Shown: positions 54,391 to 63,479 of the stretch, in pieces
How positions within the stretch are numbered: position 1 is the stretch's first letter
How the letters are laid out: each line of letters opens with the position of its first letter
NCBI GenBank assembly: GCA_043753895.1
Contig: JAYUWK010000038.1
Span: 62,001 to 126,000 of the forward strand
Length of the DNA stretch: 64,000 nt
Direction of reading: 5' to 3'
Origin: WLMZ01 sp043753895
GTDB lineage: Bacteria; Actinomycetota; Acidimicrobiia; Acidimicrobiales; Ilumatobacteraceae
Position numbers and translations under genes: made by a program
Notes under the pieces: model-generated
Database searches by the model: none
What the model was told of the DNA's origin: nothing
What the model saw: only the letters and a program-made list of their open reading frames with translations

Positions 54391-55314
54391 ATGTTGATCC
54401 TGCGCACCCCTGACGAACGCTTCGTCGACCTGCCCGACTACGCATTCGAACCGCACTACCTCGAGATCGCCTCGGGCGATGGCGCCACGTTGCGCGTGCA
54501 CTACATCGACGAGGGACCGCGCGATACCGCGCCGGTACTGTTGATGCACGGTGAGCCATCGTGGTCCTTTCTGTATCGGCACATGATCCCAGTGCTCGTC
54601 GCAGCCGGCCATCGCGTGGTGGCGCCCGATCTCGTCGGCTTCGGCCGTTCCGACAAACCATCCGAGACCAGTGACTACACCTACGCCCGACACGTGAACT
54701 GGATGATCGAGGCGCTCTTCGATCAACTCGATCTTCACGACATCACGTTCTTCGGTCAGGACTGGGGTGGGCTCGTGGGCCTGCGGCTCGTGGCCGCCCA
54801 ATCCGAACGGTTTTCCCGTGTCGTCATCGCCAACACCGGCCTGCCCATTGCCGGGCGCGCCCTCAGCGATGCGTTCCTGGCGTGGCAGAAGTTCTCACAG
54901 GAATCTCCGGTGTTCCCGATTGGCAAAATCGTGAGCGGCGGCGTGGTCAACACGATGTCTGCTGATGTCGTGGCTGCCTACGACGCGCCGTTCCCCGACG
55001 ACTCCTACAAAGCTGGAGCACGCATCTTCCCGTCGCTGGTGCCCAAGTCAGTCGACGACCCTGCGCACATCGACAATGTTGCCGCGTGGCAGGTGCTTGC
55101 TCGTTTCGAGCGACCATTCCTTTGCGCATTCAGCGATCAGGATGCGGTCACCAAGGGCGGTGAAGCAATCTTCCTGCGCACCGTTCCCGGTGCCGTGGGC
55201 CAGGCGCACACCACCATCACGGGCGCCGGACACTTCCTGCAAGAGGACAAGGGGCCAGAATTGGCTCAGATCATCGTTGATTTCATCGCTAGCACCGGTT
55301 TCATCACCAGTTGA
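54391..55314 (+). CDS. Haloalkane dehalogenase-like alpha/beta hydrolase
   Basis: The 307-residue protein has HGEPSWSFLYRHM, nucleophile Asp124 in FFGQDWGG with the halide-binding Trp125, an acid in SDQDAVT and base His281 in GAGHFLQED. This is the pattern and length of subfamily I haloalkane dehalogenases (Asp124 is also the numbering in Xanthobacter DhlA). The function as dehalogenase is likely but unproven. The gene starts 10 bases after the MBL remnant, so the two were probably co-transcribed. Confidence 0.87.
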   Translation: MLILRTPDERFVDLPDYAFEPHYLEIASGDGATLRVHYIDEGPRDTAPVLLMHGEPSWSFLYRHMIPVLVAAGHRVVAPDLVGFGRSDKPSETSDYTYARHVNWMIEALFDQLDLHDITFFGQDWGGLVGLRLVAAQSERFSRVVIANTGLPIAGRALSDAFLAWQKFSQESPVFPIGKIVSGGVVNTMSADVVAAYDAPFPDDSYKAGARIFPSLVPKSVDDPAHIDNVAAWQVLARFERPFLCAFSDQDAVTKGGEAIFLRTVPGAVGQAHTTITGAGHFLQEDKGPELAQIIVDFIASTGFITS

Positions 55315-55344
55315 GCTGCACACCCGTTCGAAGGACATCGTCAC

Positions 55345-55791
55345 ATGGCAACACTCAGACGCGAGATCCGCATCCATCGCTCGGCGCGCGACGTCTGGAC
55401 GGTGGTCGGGCGTCCCGAGCTGCTGCACCTGTGGTTTCCGGGTGTGGCGAGCTGCACTGTCGACGGCAACGTGCGCGTGATCACCCTCGGCTCGGGTATC
55501 CCGATGCCCGAGGAGATCGTCACCAACGACTCGATCCAGCGCCGCTTTCAATACCGCATCACTGCGCCACTGTTCAAGCAGCACCTTGCCACTATCGATG
55601 TGATTGATCTCGGCGACGACACGTGCGAGGTGGTGTACTCCACCGACGCCGAGCCGGCGGTGATGGCCTTGGTGATCGGTGGTGCCACCACCGGCGCGCT
55701 CGAGGAGCTCCGCCAGCAATTCGAATCCGGTGTCGGCCCTGCGCTCGATGCCGTCGCTACCAGCAGCACCCACTTGGGAGGAAGAAACTGA
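55345..55791 (+). CDS. SRPBCC (START-like) small-molecule-binding protein
   Basis: The 148-residue protein has the helix-grip fold of polyketide-cyclase-like SRPBCC proteins (RREIRIHRSARDVWTVVGRP, then ALEELRQQFESGVGPAL). It probably binds a hydrophobic ligand; the ligand is unknown. It is coupled to the downstream sulfatase by a TGATG overlap. Confidence 0.78.
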   Translation: MATLRREIRIHRSARDVWTVVGRPELLHLWFPGVASCTVDGNVRVITLGSGIPMPEEIVTNDSIQRRFQYRITAPLFKQHLATIDVIDLGDDTCEVVYSTDAEPAVMALVIGGATTGALEELRQQFESGVGPALDAVATSSTHLGGRN

Positions 55792-57362
55792 TGGGCCGCA
55801 AGATCTTGTTCGTCACCACCGACCAACAGCGCTACGACACGCTCGGTTGCAACGGTGGCATTCTTGCGCGCACGCCGGTGGTCGATGCGCTCGCTGCTCA
55901 TGGCGTTCGCTACGAACGGGCCGTGCCGCAATCGGTGGTGTGCATGCCGTCGCGGTCCACCATCCTCACCGGCCAGTATCCGAGTACCCACGGAGTGTGG
56001 ATGAACGGGGTGCCGTTGCCTGTGGACGCTCCGTCGGTCGCTGCGCTGCTGTACCGCGCCGGCTATCGCACGGCGCTCGTGGGTAAGCCGCACTTCGAGC
56101 CGTTCCTCGATCCGTTCGGCAAGTTCGTGGAGAACTCACTCTCCGGTCAGGGTCGCGAGACCGCCGAGAACCAGCCTTGGTTCGATGGCTCCACCGGGCC
56201 ACACCGCGGCTTCGAGCATCTCGAATTCGCCACCCATGGCGGTGCAGGTCAACTGCACTACGCGCGGTGGCTGATGGCGAATCACCCGGAGGCCATCGGC
56301 ATGTTCTACCCCGTGCTCGACGCCACGTTCGAGGTCAATGCGGCTGGCGGCGGTGACACCGAAGCGCCGCAGGTGCGCGTGAACAAGATGCCCAAGGAGT
56401 GGTACCACACCGATTGGGTTGCCGCTCGAACCATCGCATGGCTCGATTCGTTGCAGGCTGACGACGACTGGTTCTGCTGGATGAGCTTTCCCGATCCCCA
56501 TCATCCCTGGGATCCGCCCGAGTCCGAAATCGGTCGCATCGACTGGCACGACGTGGACCTGCCGGCCAATTATCCCACCAGTGCAGCCGAGCGCGAGGCC
56601 ATCCTCGATGCCAAGCCGCGTCATTGGCGAAAGTGGTACGACGGTGAGTTGGTGTCGAACTACGAAGCACCCAAGCACTGGGTGCCCGCCACGCTGACCG
56701 CCGATCAGCTGCGTGAGGTCACGGCGCTGAACGCCGTCGAGTGCGAACTCATCGACGAGGCCCTCGGTCGGGTGATGGCTGCGATCACGGCCCACGGCTG
56801 GGACGACGATGTCGACGTGATCTTCACCACCGACCACGGCGAACTCGGCGGTGACTTCGGGCTGATGTTCAAAGGGCCGTATCACGTCGATGGGCTCATG
56901 CGCCTGCCGCTCATCTGGCGACCGGCGCCATCGGCCGGACTCGAACCGTCTGTTGTCTCGCGTCCCGTTGGCCTGATCGATCTCGCCCCCACCTTTTGCA
57001 CCATTGCCGGCCTCACGCCGGCTGACTGGATGCAGGGCACACCGCTACCGGTACATAATGCCGATGCCGATCAACGCAACATCGACAGCGTGCTCACCGA
57101 ATGGGACAGCGAACTGTTCGGCGTGGCCGTGCACCTGCGCACGATCACCCGCGATGGTTGGGTCTGCACTGCGTACAAGCCCGGCTACGTGCACGATGGC
57201 ACAGAGGGCGAGCTCTACAACCTGGCCGATGATCCACTGCAGCGCGCCAATCTGTGGGACGACCCGGGTGCCGCCGCGACGCGTCGCGACCTGGTCGCAG
57301 AACTGTGGGACAGACAACCACCCGAGCATTCGCCTCGGCTTGCGCTGATTGCACCCGTATGA
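55791..57362 (+). CDS. Type I sulfatase
   Basis: The 523-residue protein has the metal-binding Asp-Gln at 11-12, the formylglycine motif Cys51-M-P-S-Arg55 with STILTGQ, FPDPHHPWDPPE, and FTTDHGELGGDFG for calcium. No signal peptide is seen. It has the full layout of arylsulfatase-type enzymes; the substrate is unknown. It is translated with the SRPBCC gene (TGATG) and the propeller-like gene (ATGA), so the three form one unit. Confidence 0.88.
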   Translation: MGRKILFVTTDQQRYDTLGCNGGILARTPVVDALAAHGVRYERAVPQSVVCMPSRSTILTGQYPSTHGVWMNGVPLPVDAPSVAALLYRAGYRTALVGKPHFEPFLDPFGKFVENSLSGQGRETAENQPWFDGSTGPHRGFEHLEFATHGGAGQLHYARWLMANHPEAIGMFYPVLDATFEVNAAGGGDTEAPQVRVNKMPKEWYHTDWVAARTIAWLDSLQADDDWFCWMSFPDPHHPWDPPESEIGRIDWHDVDLPANYPTSAAEREAILDAKPRHWRKWYDGELVSNYEAPKHWVPATLTADQLREVTALNAVECELIDEALGRVMAAITAHGWDDDVDVIFTTDHGELGGDFGLMFKGPYHVDGLMRLPLIWRPAPSAGLEPSVVSRPVGLIDLAPTFCTIAGLTPADWMQGTPLPVHNADADQRNIDSVLTEWDSELFGVAVHLRTITRDGWVCTAYKPGYVHDGTEGELYNLADDPLQRANLWDDPGAAATRRDLVAELWDRQPPEHSPRLALIAPV

Positions 57363-58621
57363 GTGCGTACTGGCGCAGCCGTTGGCCCGGCGAGGATGGC
57401 GGTCCGCGGCGGTATGCGGTGCCGCTGTCGGGACCGAGCCTCGATTTTCAACCCGGTGAGCCCTTCACGGTCACGTCGCGCGAAGCAATGGCCTCGACGA
57501 TGGTGGTGCTGCGCGATCCGGGTGAGGTGTACCTGCTGCGTCACACGATGGGTGCCGACACCGTCTCGTGGGTCGAGCAGATCGACCCTGAAACGCTCGA
57601 GCCCATTCGGAGATCGCCCGATTTGCCCGGCGGACCGATGTGGCCGGGTGGCCTGGCCGTGCATGCCAATGGCTCGCTGTATGTGGTGTTCGGCCGCTAC
57701 GCGCATCGGCTTGCGCCCGATCTCACGGTGCTTGCCAGCTGTGAACTGCCGCGCGACCGTCCATACAACAGCTTTGCAATTCTTCCCGAAGGCTTTATCG
57801 CCACGAAGGATTTCGCCGGTGAGCGACCGTTGTCGGATCCAGCTGCCGACGATCCCGACAACTCCGAGCTGGTGATCTTGGAACCCGAGAACCTCGAGAT
57901 CATCGCTCGACTCGAGCTCCCCGAACGTTCGATCGCGCGCATCTCGCTGGCGCACGACGACATCTACGTCGTTGGTGAGACCCGGCTCCTGCGTATCCAC
58001 TGGACCGACAGCTGCAACCTGACCCTCGATCCAGATTTTGAAGTGCTGTACCGGACCCTACCCGGCCAGACCTACGGTTGGGATCCGGTACTCGCAGCGG
58101 GCGCTGCGTGGTTCCTCGACAACGGCGCCGGCGGCGACCGGTACGTGGGCACGATGCGCGACCGGGGCATCTCCGAGGCGCCACTGCACCTGGTGCGCGT
58201 GAACCTGATGTCCGGAGCGTTGTCTCTCACCGAGATCTGCGGCCTCCCCAACGGCTTGATCGTGAACCCGCCACTCATCGATCCGCGACGGCGCATCGCC
58301 GTGGGGTACGACAGCGGTAACGGCGTGCTGGCGGCGTTCTCGTTCGACGACGCCGGGGCAACCACACTGCTGTGGCGCCGGGAACAGAATCACGCCTGCC
58401 ATCCGATGTTGTTCCCCGAGACCGGCGAACTGATCACTAACGATCACGATGCAACGCGTTTCATGGACCAGATCGTGGTGCTCGACATCGTCACCGGTGA
58501 GGAACTACTACGAGCCGACACCGGGAGCGCGGCCCAATCGGTGTTGTTCCCGTCTCCCGGTTTCGGCCGTGATGTCTACCTCTGCGGCTTCTTGAACGTG
58601 AGCCGTCTCTCTATCGGCTGA
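57359..58621 (+). CDS. Beta-propeller-like protein of unknown function
   Basis: The 420-residue protein consists of repeated beta segments with patterns such as GSLYVVFGRYAHRLAPD, GFIATKDFAG and DRYVGTMRDRG, suggestive of a propeller of the SMP-30 or arylsulfotransferase-like kind. No catalytic residues are recognised and there is no signal peptide. It is coupled to the sulfatase by ATGA, so it may act on the same compound or its product. Confidence 0.65.
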   Translation: MSAYWRSRWPGEDGGPRRYAVPLSGPSLDFQPGEPFTVTSREAMASTMVVLRDPGEVYLLRHTMGADTVSWVEQIDPETLEPIRRSPDLPGGPMWPGGLAVHANGSLYVVFGRYAHRLAPDLTVLASCELPRDRPYNSFAILPEGFIATKDFAGERPLSDPAADDPDNSELVILEPENLEIIARLELPERSIARISLAHDDIYVVGETRLLRIHWTDSCNLTLDPDFEVLYRTLPGQTYGWDPVLAAGAAWFLDNGAGGDRYVGTMRDRGISEAPLHLVRVNLMSGALSLTEICGLPNGLIVNPPLIDPRRRIAVGYDSGNGVLAAFSFDDAGATTLLWRREQNHACHPMLFPETGELITNDHDATRFMDQIVVLDIVTGEELLRADTGSAAQSVLFPSPGFGRDVYLCGFLNVSRLSIG

Positions 58622-58635
58622 GCTGCTCGTTGGCT

Positions 58636-59237
58636 TCAGATGACGGTGACGATCTGCGTCTCGATCACGGTGGTGGCTGGGGCGTTGCGTTCCCACAGCA
58701 CAGCCGTCACGCAGGCCGTAGCTACCCAACCGACGCCGATGACACCGCACCATGTCATCAGCGCCATCGCGACACCGATCGGACCGAAGCCGACCCATCC
58801 GACGAGCAGCTTCGGGAACACCACGCGGGCCGCGAGCGGGAGGATGATTCCTTCGATGACCACGCCGGCCAGTCCGCCAAGAACGAGGTACCGACGTCCC
58901 CTGCCACCATCTCGCACCGACAACCACGGTGTGAGCGACCAGAAGATCCACGTCCATGTGGACTGGATCCCTGACGAAGTGCCGAAGGCGGCTTGGAAGA
59001 CCTTGGAGAGTGGCTGCTGAGGTAGCTGAAGCCGATAACGATCAGCGGAATGACCGTGGTGAACAACTCGACCGCTACAAGACCGCCCTGGGTGAGCCCG
59101 TCGATTTCTACGAAGCGCGCCACTACTGCTGCGGGCGGGCCCAGCCGTTTGGATTGCTCGAGCTGATGGTACCGGCCCTCGATCTTGGCCAGCATCTCTG
59201 CCGATTTGTCGTTGTCGATAGGCACACGTTGGATCAA
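58636..59237 (-). pseudogene. YihY/BrkB family membrane protein remnant
   Basis: The TTG at 59237 overlaps the HNH stop (TTGA). The first frame encodes LEQSKRLGPPAAVVARFVEI and TTVIPLIVIGFSYLSS, the start of a YihY-type membrane protein. Near 59010-59025 the sequence must change to another frame, which gives QPLSKVFQAAFGTSSGIQST, VLGGLAGVVIEGIILPLAAR and GPIGVAMALMTWCGVIGVGW to the stop at 58636. About 200 codons remain of roughly 300, so a middle piece appears deleted at the frameshift. Confidence 0.75.
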
Positions 59238-60532
59238 CCGAGTTCGGTGCTATCGGGTCGCAGGGTGTGCCAATAACCGAGTGCGTCGCGGGTGACGGCG
59301 TACCCGCGTGCCTTCCAGCGGTTGTGCCTCGGGCACAGCGGGGCTGCATTCGCGATGTTCGTGACACCGTCGTGTTGCCATTCATTGATGTGATCGGCTT
59401 GGCAACGCCCGGATGGCTGATCGCATCCGGGCCAGATACATCGACTCGATCCCATCAACACCGCATCGCGTTGACTGCCGGTGAACAGGCGACGTTTGCG
59501 ACCCAGATCGATGATGACCCCAGCGGAATCGACGACGACTCGGCGCACGTGGCCGATGAGTGCTGCTGCAAGGATGTCCTGCGGCGGTACCGGCACACCG
59601 TTGATCGTCTCCGCCCGCCACCATCGCGGATCTCGGTTGCGGGGTGGCTCGTTGTCTCGGCTCTCGCCACCGTAGGCGTCGCCTCCGCTGGCACGGATCG
59701 CGTCTTCGACCACGTCGAGTGTGGTGATGATGTTCACCACAGGGTCGGGCGCTTGTGCACCCGCAGGTGTGGACACCGCATCGAGAAAGATCTTGTGGAA
59801 CGCGTCGTAGCGGCGTTGGGCGGGGGTGCGCGGCATCAGCGCCGCACATGCTGCGTCACCGTGCATCGCCACCGTCTCGGCCCAATCGATGGCGGACTCG
59901 GCATCGACGTAGCGTTGGAACACCTCTTGGATCGCCACCCCCTGCGCCACACCGCCCTGGGCATGAACGTCGAACACGCCGTCGTGCTCGGACATCGACG
60001 CGTGCCGGTCACGATGCACCGCTTCGGCGTCGCGGTGCGCGCCGTCGGTATCGGCCAGCATTTCCCACCGGCGTATGACCAGCGCGAAGTCGTCGAAGGA
60101 CAACTGCTGCGCGTGCTGCACCAACAACGTGATCACGTCGAGCAACTGTGCGCCACAGCGCGGGTTCGCAAACGCGCGTGCCAACAGCCGCAGCTGCGAG
60201 ACCCCGATCGCGCCGGACAGCGCCGCGTCTGCAACCTGTGCCGACGCGTGCATCAGCCGTGCCACCCGAACGCTGGATACGGCCTCGGGCGTGGACCACT
60301 TCGCCGATGCCCGACACCAGCCCTTCACCGTGGCGTGACCATCGACCGCGTACAGCCCGCGTCGATCGACCTCGCCAACCACCACGGCCAAGCGCGCCTC
60401 GAACCGGCGCCGCTGCGCATCCAACTCGGCGAACAACTCGCCCAGATCGCGCACGTCAGACCCAGCAACGCGCTCTCGGAAGCCGGCCCCACAAGCATCG
60501 TCACGTTCATCACCCCATGGCACAGCGAACAT
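59234..60532 (-). CDS. DUF222/HNH endonuclease domain protein
   Basis: About 432 residues. The N-terminal DUF222 part (ELFAELDAQRRRFEARLAVV, WCRASAKWSTPEA) is followed by a C-terminal HNH nuclease with CIWPGCDQPSGRCQADHINE and NAAPLCPRHNRWK (zinc Cys and HNH His). Such genes are abundant in Actinobacteria; most have no known role, some are linked to mobile DNA. ATG 60532 or GTG 60538 are likely starts. Its stop overlaps the YihY remnant by 4 bases. Confidence 0.85.
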   Translation of the reverse strand: MFAVPWGDERDDACGAGFRERVAGSDVRDLGELFAELDAQRRRFEARLAVVVGEVDRRGLYAVDGHATVKGWCRASAKWSTPEAVSSVRVARLMHASAQVADAALSGAIGVSQLRLLARAFANPRCGAQLLDVITLLVQHAQQLSFDDFALVIRRWEMLADTDGAHRDAEAVHRDRHASMSEHDGVFDVHAQGGVAQGVAIQEVFQRYVDAESAIDWAETVAMHGDAACAALMPRTPAQRRYDAFHKIFLDAVSTPAGAQAPDPVVNIITTLDVVEDAIRASGGDAYGGESRDNEPPRNRDPRWWRAETINGVPVPPQDILAAALIGHVRRVVVDSAGVIIDLGRKRRLFTGSQRDAVLMGSSRCIWPGCDQPSGRCQADHINEWQHDGVTNIANAAPLCPRHNRWKARGYAVTRDALGYWHTLRPDSTELG

Positions 60533-60624
60533 ACCGACACCATACGAAATGGGTGTGACACTCGAACTTGGCCCGACGTGGGGTCCATGATTCAGCTGAG
60601 AGACCCACCACCTACGCTGCAACT

Positions 60625-61248
60625 GTGACTGATGTGCGTAGTGGCGAGATCTCCATCGACAAACTCCAGCCGGGCCAGAGCGCCGAGATGCTCGCGATGC
60701 TGGCTCGCGCCTTCTGGCCCGACCCACTCTTCGGGTTCTTTGCGCCGAATCGGTTGTGGGAGCACCACTCGCTCGCACAGATCTTTACCGCGTTTTTTGC
60801 CGACCTGGAAGCCTTCGGCCAGACGTGGACAGCCCGCTCCGGCTCGCGGGTCGTCGGTGCTGCTGTGTGGGCGCCACCCGAAGCCATGCCGCGCACGAAA
60901 CGCCGGGAGGCACTGCTGCAGGCGCGCATGGCGTGCATCTTACTGACCGGTCGGAATCGACGGCGCGGCATCGCGCTGCTCACCGAGGTCGACAAGATGC
61001 ATCCGCACGAACCGCACTGGTATCTCGCGTTGCTCGGCACGGATCCGCTGGTGCAGGGTCGCGGTGCCGGTGGGCGGCTCCTTTCACCTGTGCTCGACCT
61101 TGCCGACAACGATGGTGTGCCGGCGTACCTCGAGACCCAGAAGGAGCAGAACCTTGCGTTCTACGCTCGATACGGCTTTACGTTGGCCAACGAGATACGC
61201 CTGCCCGGGTCGCCGCCGGTGTGGACTATGCGTCGCGAGCCGCGCTGA
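60625..61248 (+). CDS. GNAT family N-acetyltransferase
   Basis: The 207-residue protein has a GNAT core with the acetyl-CoA loop near TDPLVQGRGAGGRLLSPVLD and the typical ending NLAFYARYGFTLANEI. The substrate is unknown. GTG 60625 was chosen because similarity begins right after it. It is divergent from the HNH gene. Confidence 0.87.
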   Translation: MTDVRSGEISIDKLQPGQSAEMLAMLARAFWPDPLFGFFAPNRLWEHHSLAQIFTAFFADLEAFGQTWTARSGSRVVGAAVWAPPEAMPRTKRREALLQARMACILLTGRNRRRGIALLTEVDKMHPHEPHWYLALLGTDPLVQGRGAGGRLLSPVLDLADNDGVPAYLETQKEQNLAFYARYGFTLANEIRLPGSPPVWTMRREPR

Positions 61249-61270
61249 ACCGAGCGGCACGATGGCGGGC

Positions 61271-62119
61271 TCAGGTGTTGCGGTGCCCGCGCACGTGGTC
61301 GACAACGAGCTCGACCCACTGATCCCACAGCTCGGGCGGGTAGTCGTGGCCCATGCCCTCGATTACCTTGAAGCGCGCACCGGGAATCAGCTCCGCGGTG
61401 CGTCGGCCACCACTGATGTCGATGAGGGTGTCGCGATCACCATGCATCACCAGGGTTGGAATGGTCACATGCCGAAGCTTGTTGGCACGGCTTCCCGATG
61501 CGCCGACGGCTAGGTACTGGCGGCCCGCGCCGGACGGCTGGAAGCTGCGGTCGAACGCCCGCTCGGCGTCGGCGCGCCAACGAGCCTCGTTGGCGAACTC
61601 AGGGCTGCCCCATTCGCGAAGCCCGGCGATGTGGCGCGCGACCGCTGACTCGCGATCGGTGGCCGGCGGCGCGGTGAGCAGAGCGATGGCGTTCTTCGTG
61701 GGCCGGCCGAACTCGGCTTCACCCGTCGTGGACATCACTGACGTCATCGAGAGCAGCCGCTCGGGATGTTCTATTGCCATGGTCTGCACGATCATCCCGC
61801 CCATCGAGAGACCCATCACGTGTGCCTTCGAGATGCCCGCGGCATCGAGCACGGCTATGGCGTCACTTGCCATGTCGGACAGCAGATACGCCTCGCCGTG
61901 TGCACCAGTTGGGGCGTCTTCGAACGTGGTGGAAAGACCGATGTCTCGGTTGTCGAAACGGATCACGAACAGGCCATGGGCAACGAACAGCGCGATCCAT
62001 TGCTCGTGATAATTGATGCACTGACTGCCGAGACCGTTCACCAACAGCAGCGCCGGATACGTGGCATCTCCGAAGGTCTCGTAGAAGATTTCACAGTCGC
62101 CGTTGTGTGCCCATGCCAT
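61271..62119 (-). CDS. Alpha/beta hydrolase
   Basis: The 282-residue protein has the oxyanion region LLVNGLGSQCIN, the nucleophile elbow GLSMGGMI with Ser, an acid in MHGDRDTL and the His in EGMGHDYPPE. Specificity is unknown. The ATG at 62119 is shared with no other gene; the MFS gene starts divergently at 62160, leaving 40 bases for both promoters. Confidence 0.88.
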   Translation of the reverse strand: MAWAHNGDCEIFYETFGDATYPALLLVNGLGSQCINYHEQWIALFVAHGLFVIRFDNRDIGLSTTFEDAPTGAHGEAYLLSDMASDAIAVLDAAGISKAHVMGLSMGGMIVQTMAIEHPERLLSMTSVMSTTGEAEFGRPTKNAIALLTAPPATDRESAVARHIAGLREWGSPEFANEARWRADAERAFDRSFQPSGAGRQYLAVGASGSRANKLRHVTIPTLVMHGDRDTLIDISGGRRTAELIPGARFKVIEGMGHDYPPELWDQWVELVVDHVRGHRNT

Positions 62120-62159
62120 GAACGTGACGGTAGTCGCGCTGGTACGGTGGAAACCCGTT

Positions 62160-63410
62160 GTGAGCAACCATCCGTTTCGTCCCCTTCGCCGCCGGCCGGT
62201 GCTGTTGATCTGGGGTGCCGGGCTCATTTCCGACGCAGGCACCTGGATCCAACTGGTCGTTGTCGGCAGCTTGGTGGCCACGAACACCGGTAGCGCATTG
62301 CAAACCGGGCTGATCGCGTTGGCCACGTTCATGCCCCAGGGCATCGCTGCGCCGGTGGGAGGCCTGCTTGCCGATCGGTTCGATCGAGGGCGCGTGTTCG
62401 TGTGCGGTCTAACCGGCCAGGCGGTTTTCACCACGGTGCTCGCGGTGTTGCTCGGCATCGGGGTGCGAACACCTATTGCGCTCGCTGCGCTGATCATGTG
62501 TGCGAGTGCAATGGGCTCGATCGGCGGTCCTGCCTACGCTGCGATGCTTCCCGATCTCGTTCCGCCCGAGGAACTGATGGCGATGTCGTCGCTCGGTATT
62601 TACTCGTGGAACGCGGGTCGTATCGTGGGGCCACTTGTCGGCACCCTGCTGGCCCGCACCGTTGGACCCGCGTGGACCGTGGCGATCAATGCTGCGACAT
62701 TCGCGTGTCTCGCACTGGCCGTGCTCGCACTGCGCCGTCGATTCACTCCGCACGTCAGCGAGCCAGCCTCGATTCGTGTGCGTTTGGTCGAGGGCTGGAC
62801 CACGGCCCGCAGCATTCGCTCATGCGTATTCGGCATTGCCGCTGTCACCGTACTGAACCTGTTCGTGGGACCCTTCATGGGTCTTATTCCGGCCTATGTG
62901 CACAGCGTGTTCGATGGCGGCGTCGGCATGGTCGGCATGTTCAGTTCGCTGCAGGGGATCGGCGCGATCGTGGGCACGCTCTTGGTCACTGCGCTCAGTC
63001 CGCGCTTCGGTCGATCGCGTCTGATGGTGGTCGTGGCTGGCGTACTGGTGATCTCGTATATGAGTTATGCGATTGCTCCCACCCCGCTGCTGGCCGCGAT
63101 CAGCGTGATGGGCTTGGGTGCCGGAACGGCGAGCACGTTCACGACGATGATGTACATCGTGCAACGCGACGCGCCGCACGCACAGCGCGGACGTGTGCTG
63201 TCGATCCTGCAGGCACTCGTGGGGTTCAGCTATGGCATCGGCATCCTCTGGCTCGGTGTGCTCGGTGACGCCGTCGGGCTGCGCATCGCCTTCGCCACCT
63301 CGGCCACGTTGCTCTCGATGACGATTCTGGTCCTGGTTCGTCGCTTGCCCGATTGGCGCTACTCGATCGACGTGGGCACAGCGGCGGCACTGCAGTCCGC
63401 GGCGGTCTAA
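62160..63410 (+). CDS. MFS transporter
   Basis: The 416-residue protein has about twelve membrane helices with the family features GGLLADRFDRGRV between helices 2 and 3 and an internal repeat of the fold. It resembles exporters of the enterobactin-exporter or multidrug kind (GAGLISDAGTWIQLVVVGSL). Substrate and direction are unknown. GTG 62160 was chosen because the membrane region begins just after. Confidence 0.87.
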   Translation: MSNHPFRPLRRRPVLLIWGAGLISDAGTWIQLVVVGSLVATNTGSALQTGLIALATFMPQGIAAPVGGLLADRFDRGRVFVCGLTGQAVFTTVLAVLLGIGVRTPIALAALIMCASAMGSIGGPAYAAMLPDLVPPEELMAMSSLGIYSWNAGRIVGPLVGTLLARTVGPAWTVAINAATFACLALAVLALRRRFTPHVSEPASIRVRLVEGWTTARSIRSCVFGIAAVTVLNLFVGPFMGLIPAYVHSVFDGGVGMVGMFSSLQGIGAIVGTLLVTALSPRFGRSRLMVVVAGVLVISYMSYAIAPTPLLAAISVMGLGAGTASTFTTMMYIVQRDAPHAQRGRVLSILQALVGFSYGIGILWLGVLGDAVGLRIAFATSATLLSMTILVLVRRLPDWRYSIDVGTAAALQSAAV

Positions 63411-63446
63411 CATTCGCTGCACGTCACGCCACGAGGGGCCAGCGAT

Positions 63447-63479
63447 ATGATCAGGGTAGCGAAATGACCAGGGTAGCGA
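63447..63479 (+). repeat. Tandem repeat over a start codon
   Basis: ATGATCAGGGTAGCGA (63447-63462) is repeated as ATGACCAGGGTAGCGA (63464-63479). Each copy holds an ATG, but the first frame stops after six codons (TGA at 63465), whereas the second copy starts the DinB-like gene. Confidence 0.88.
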
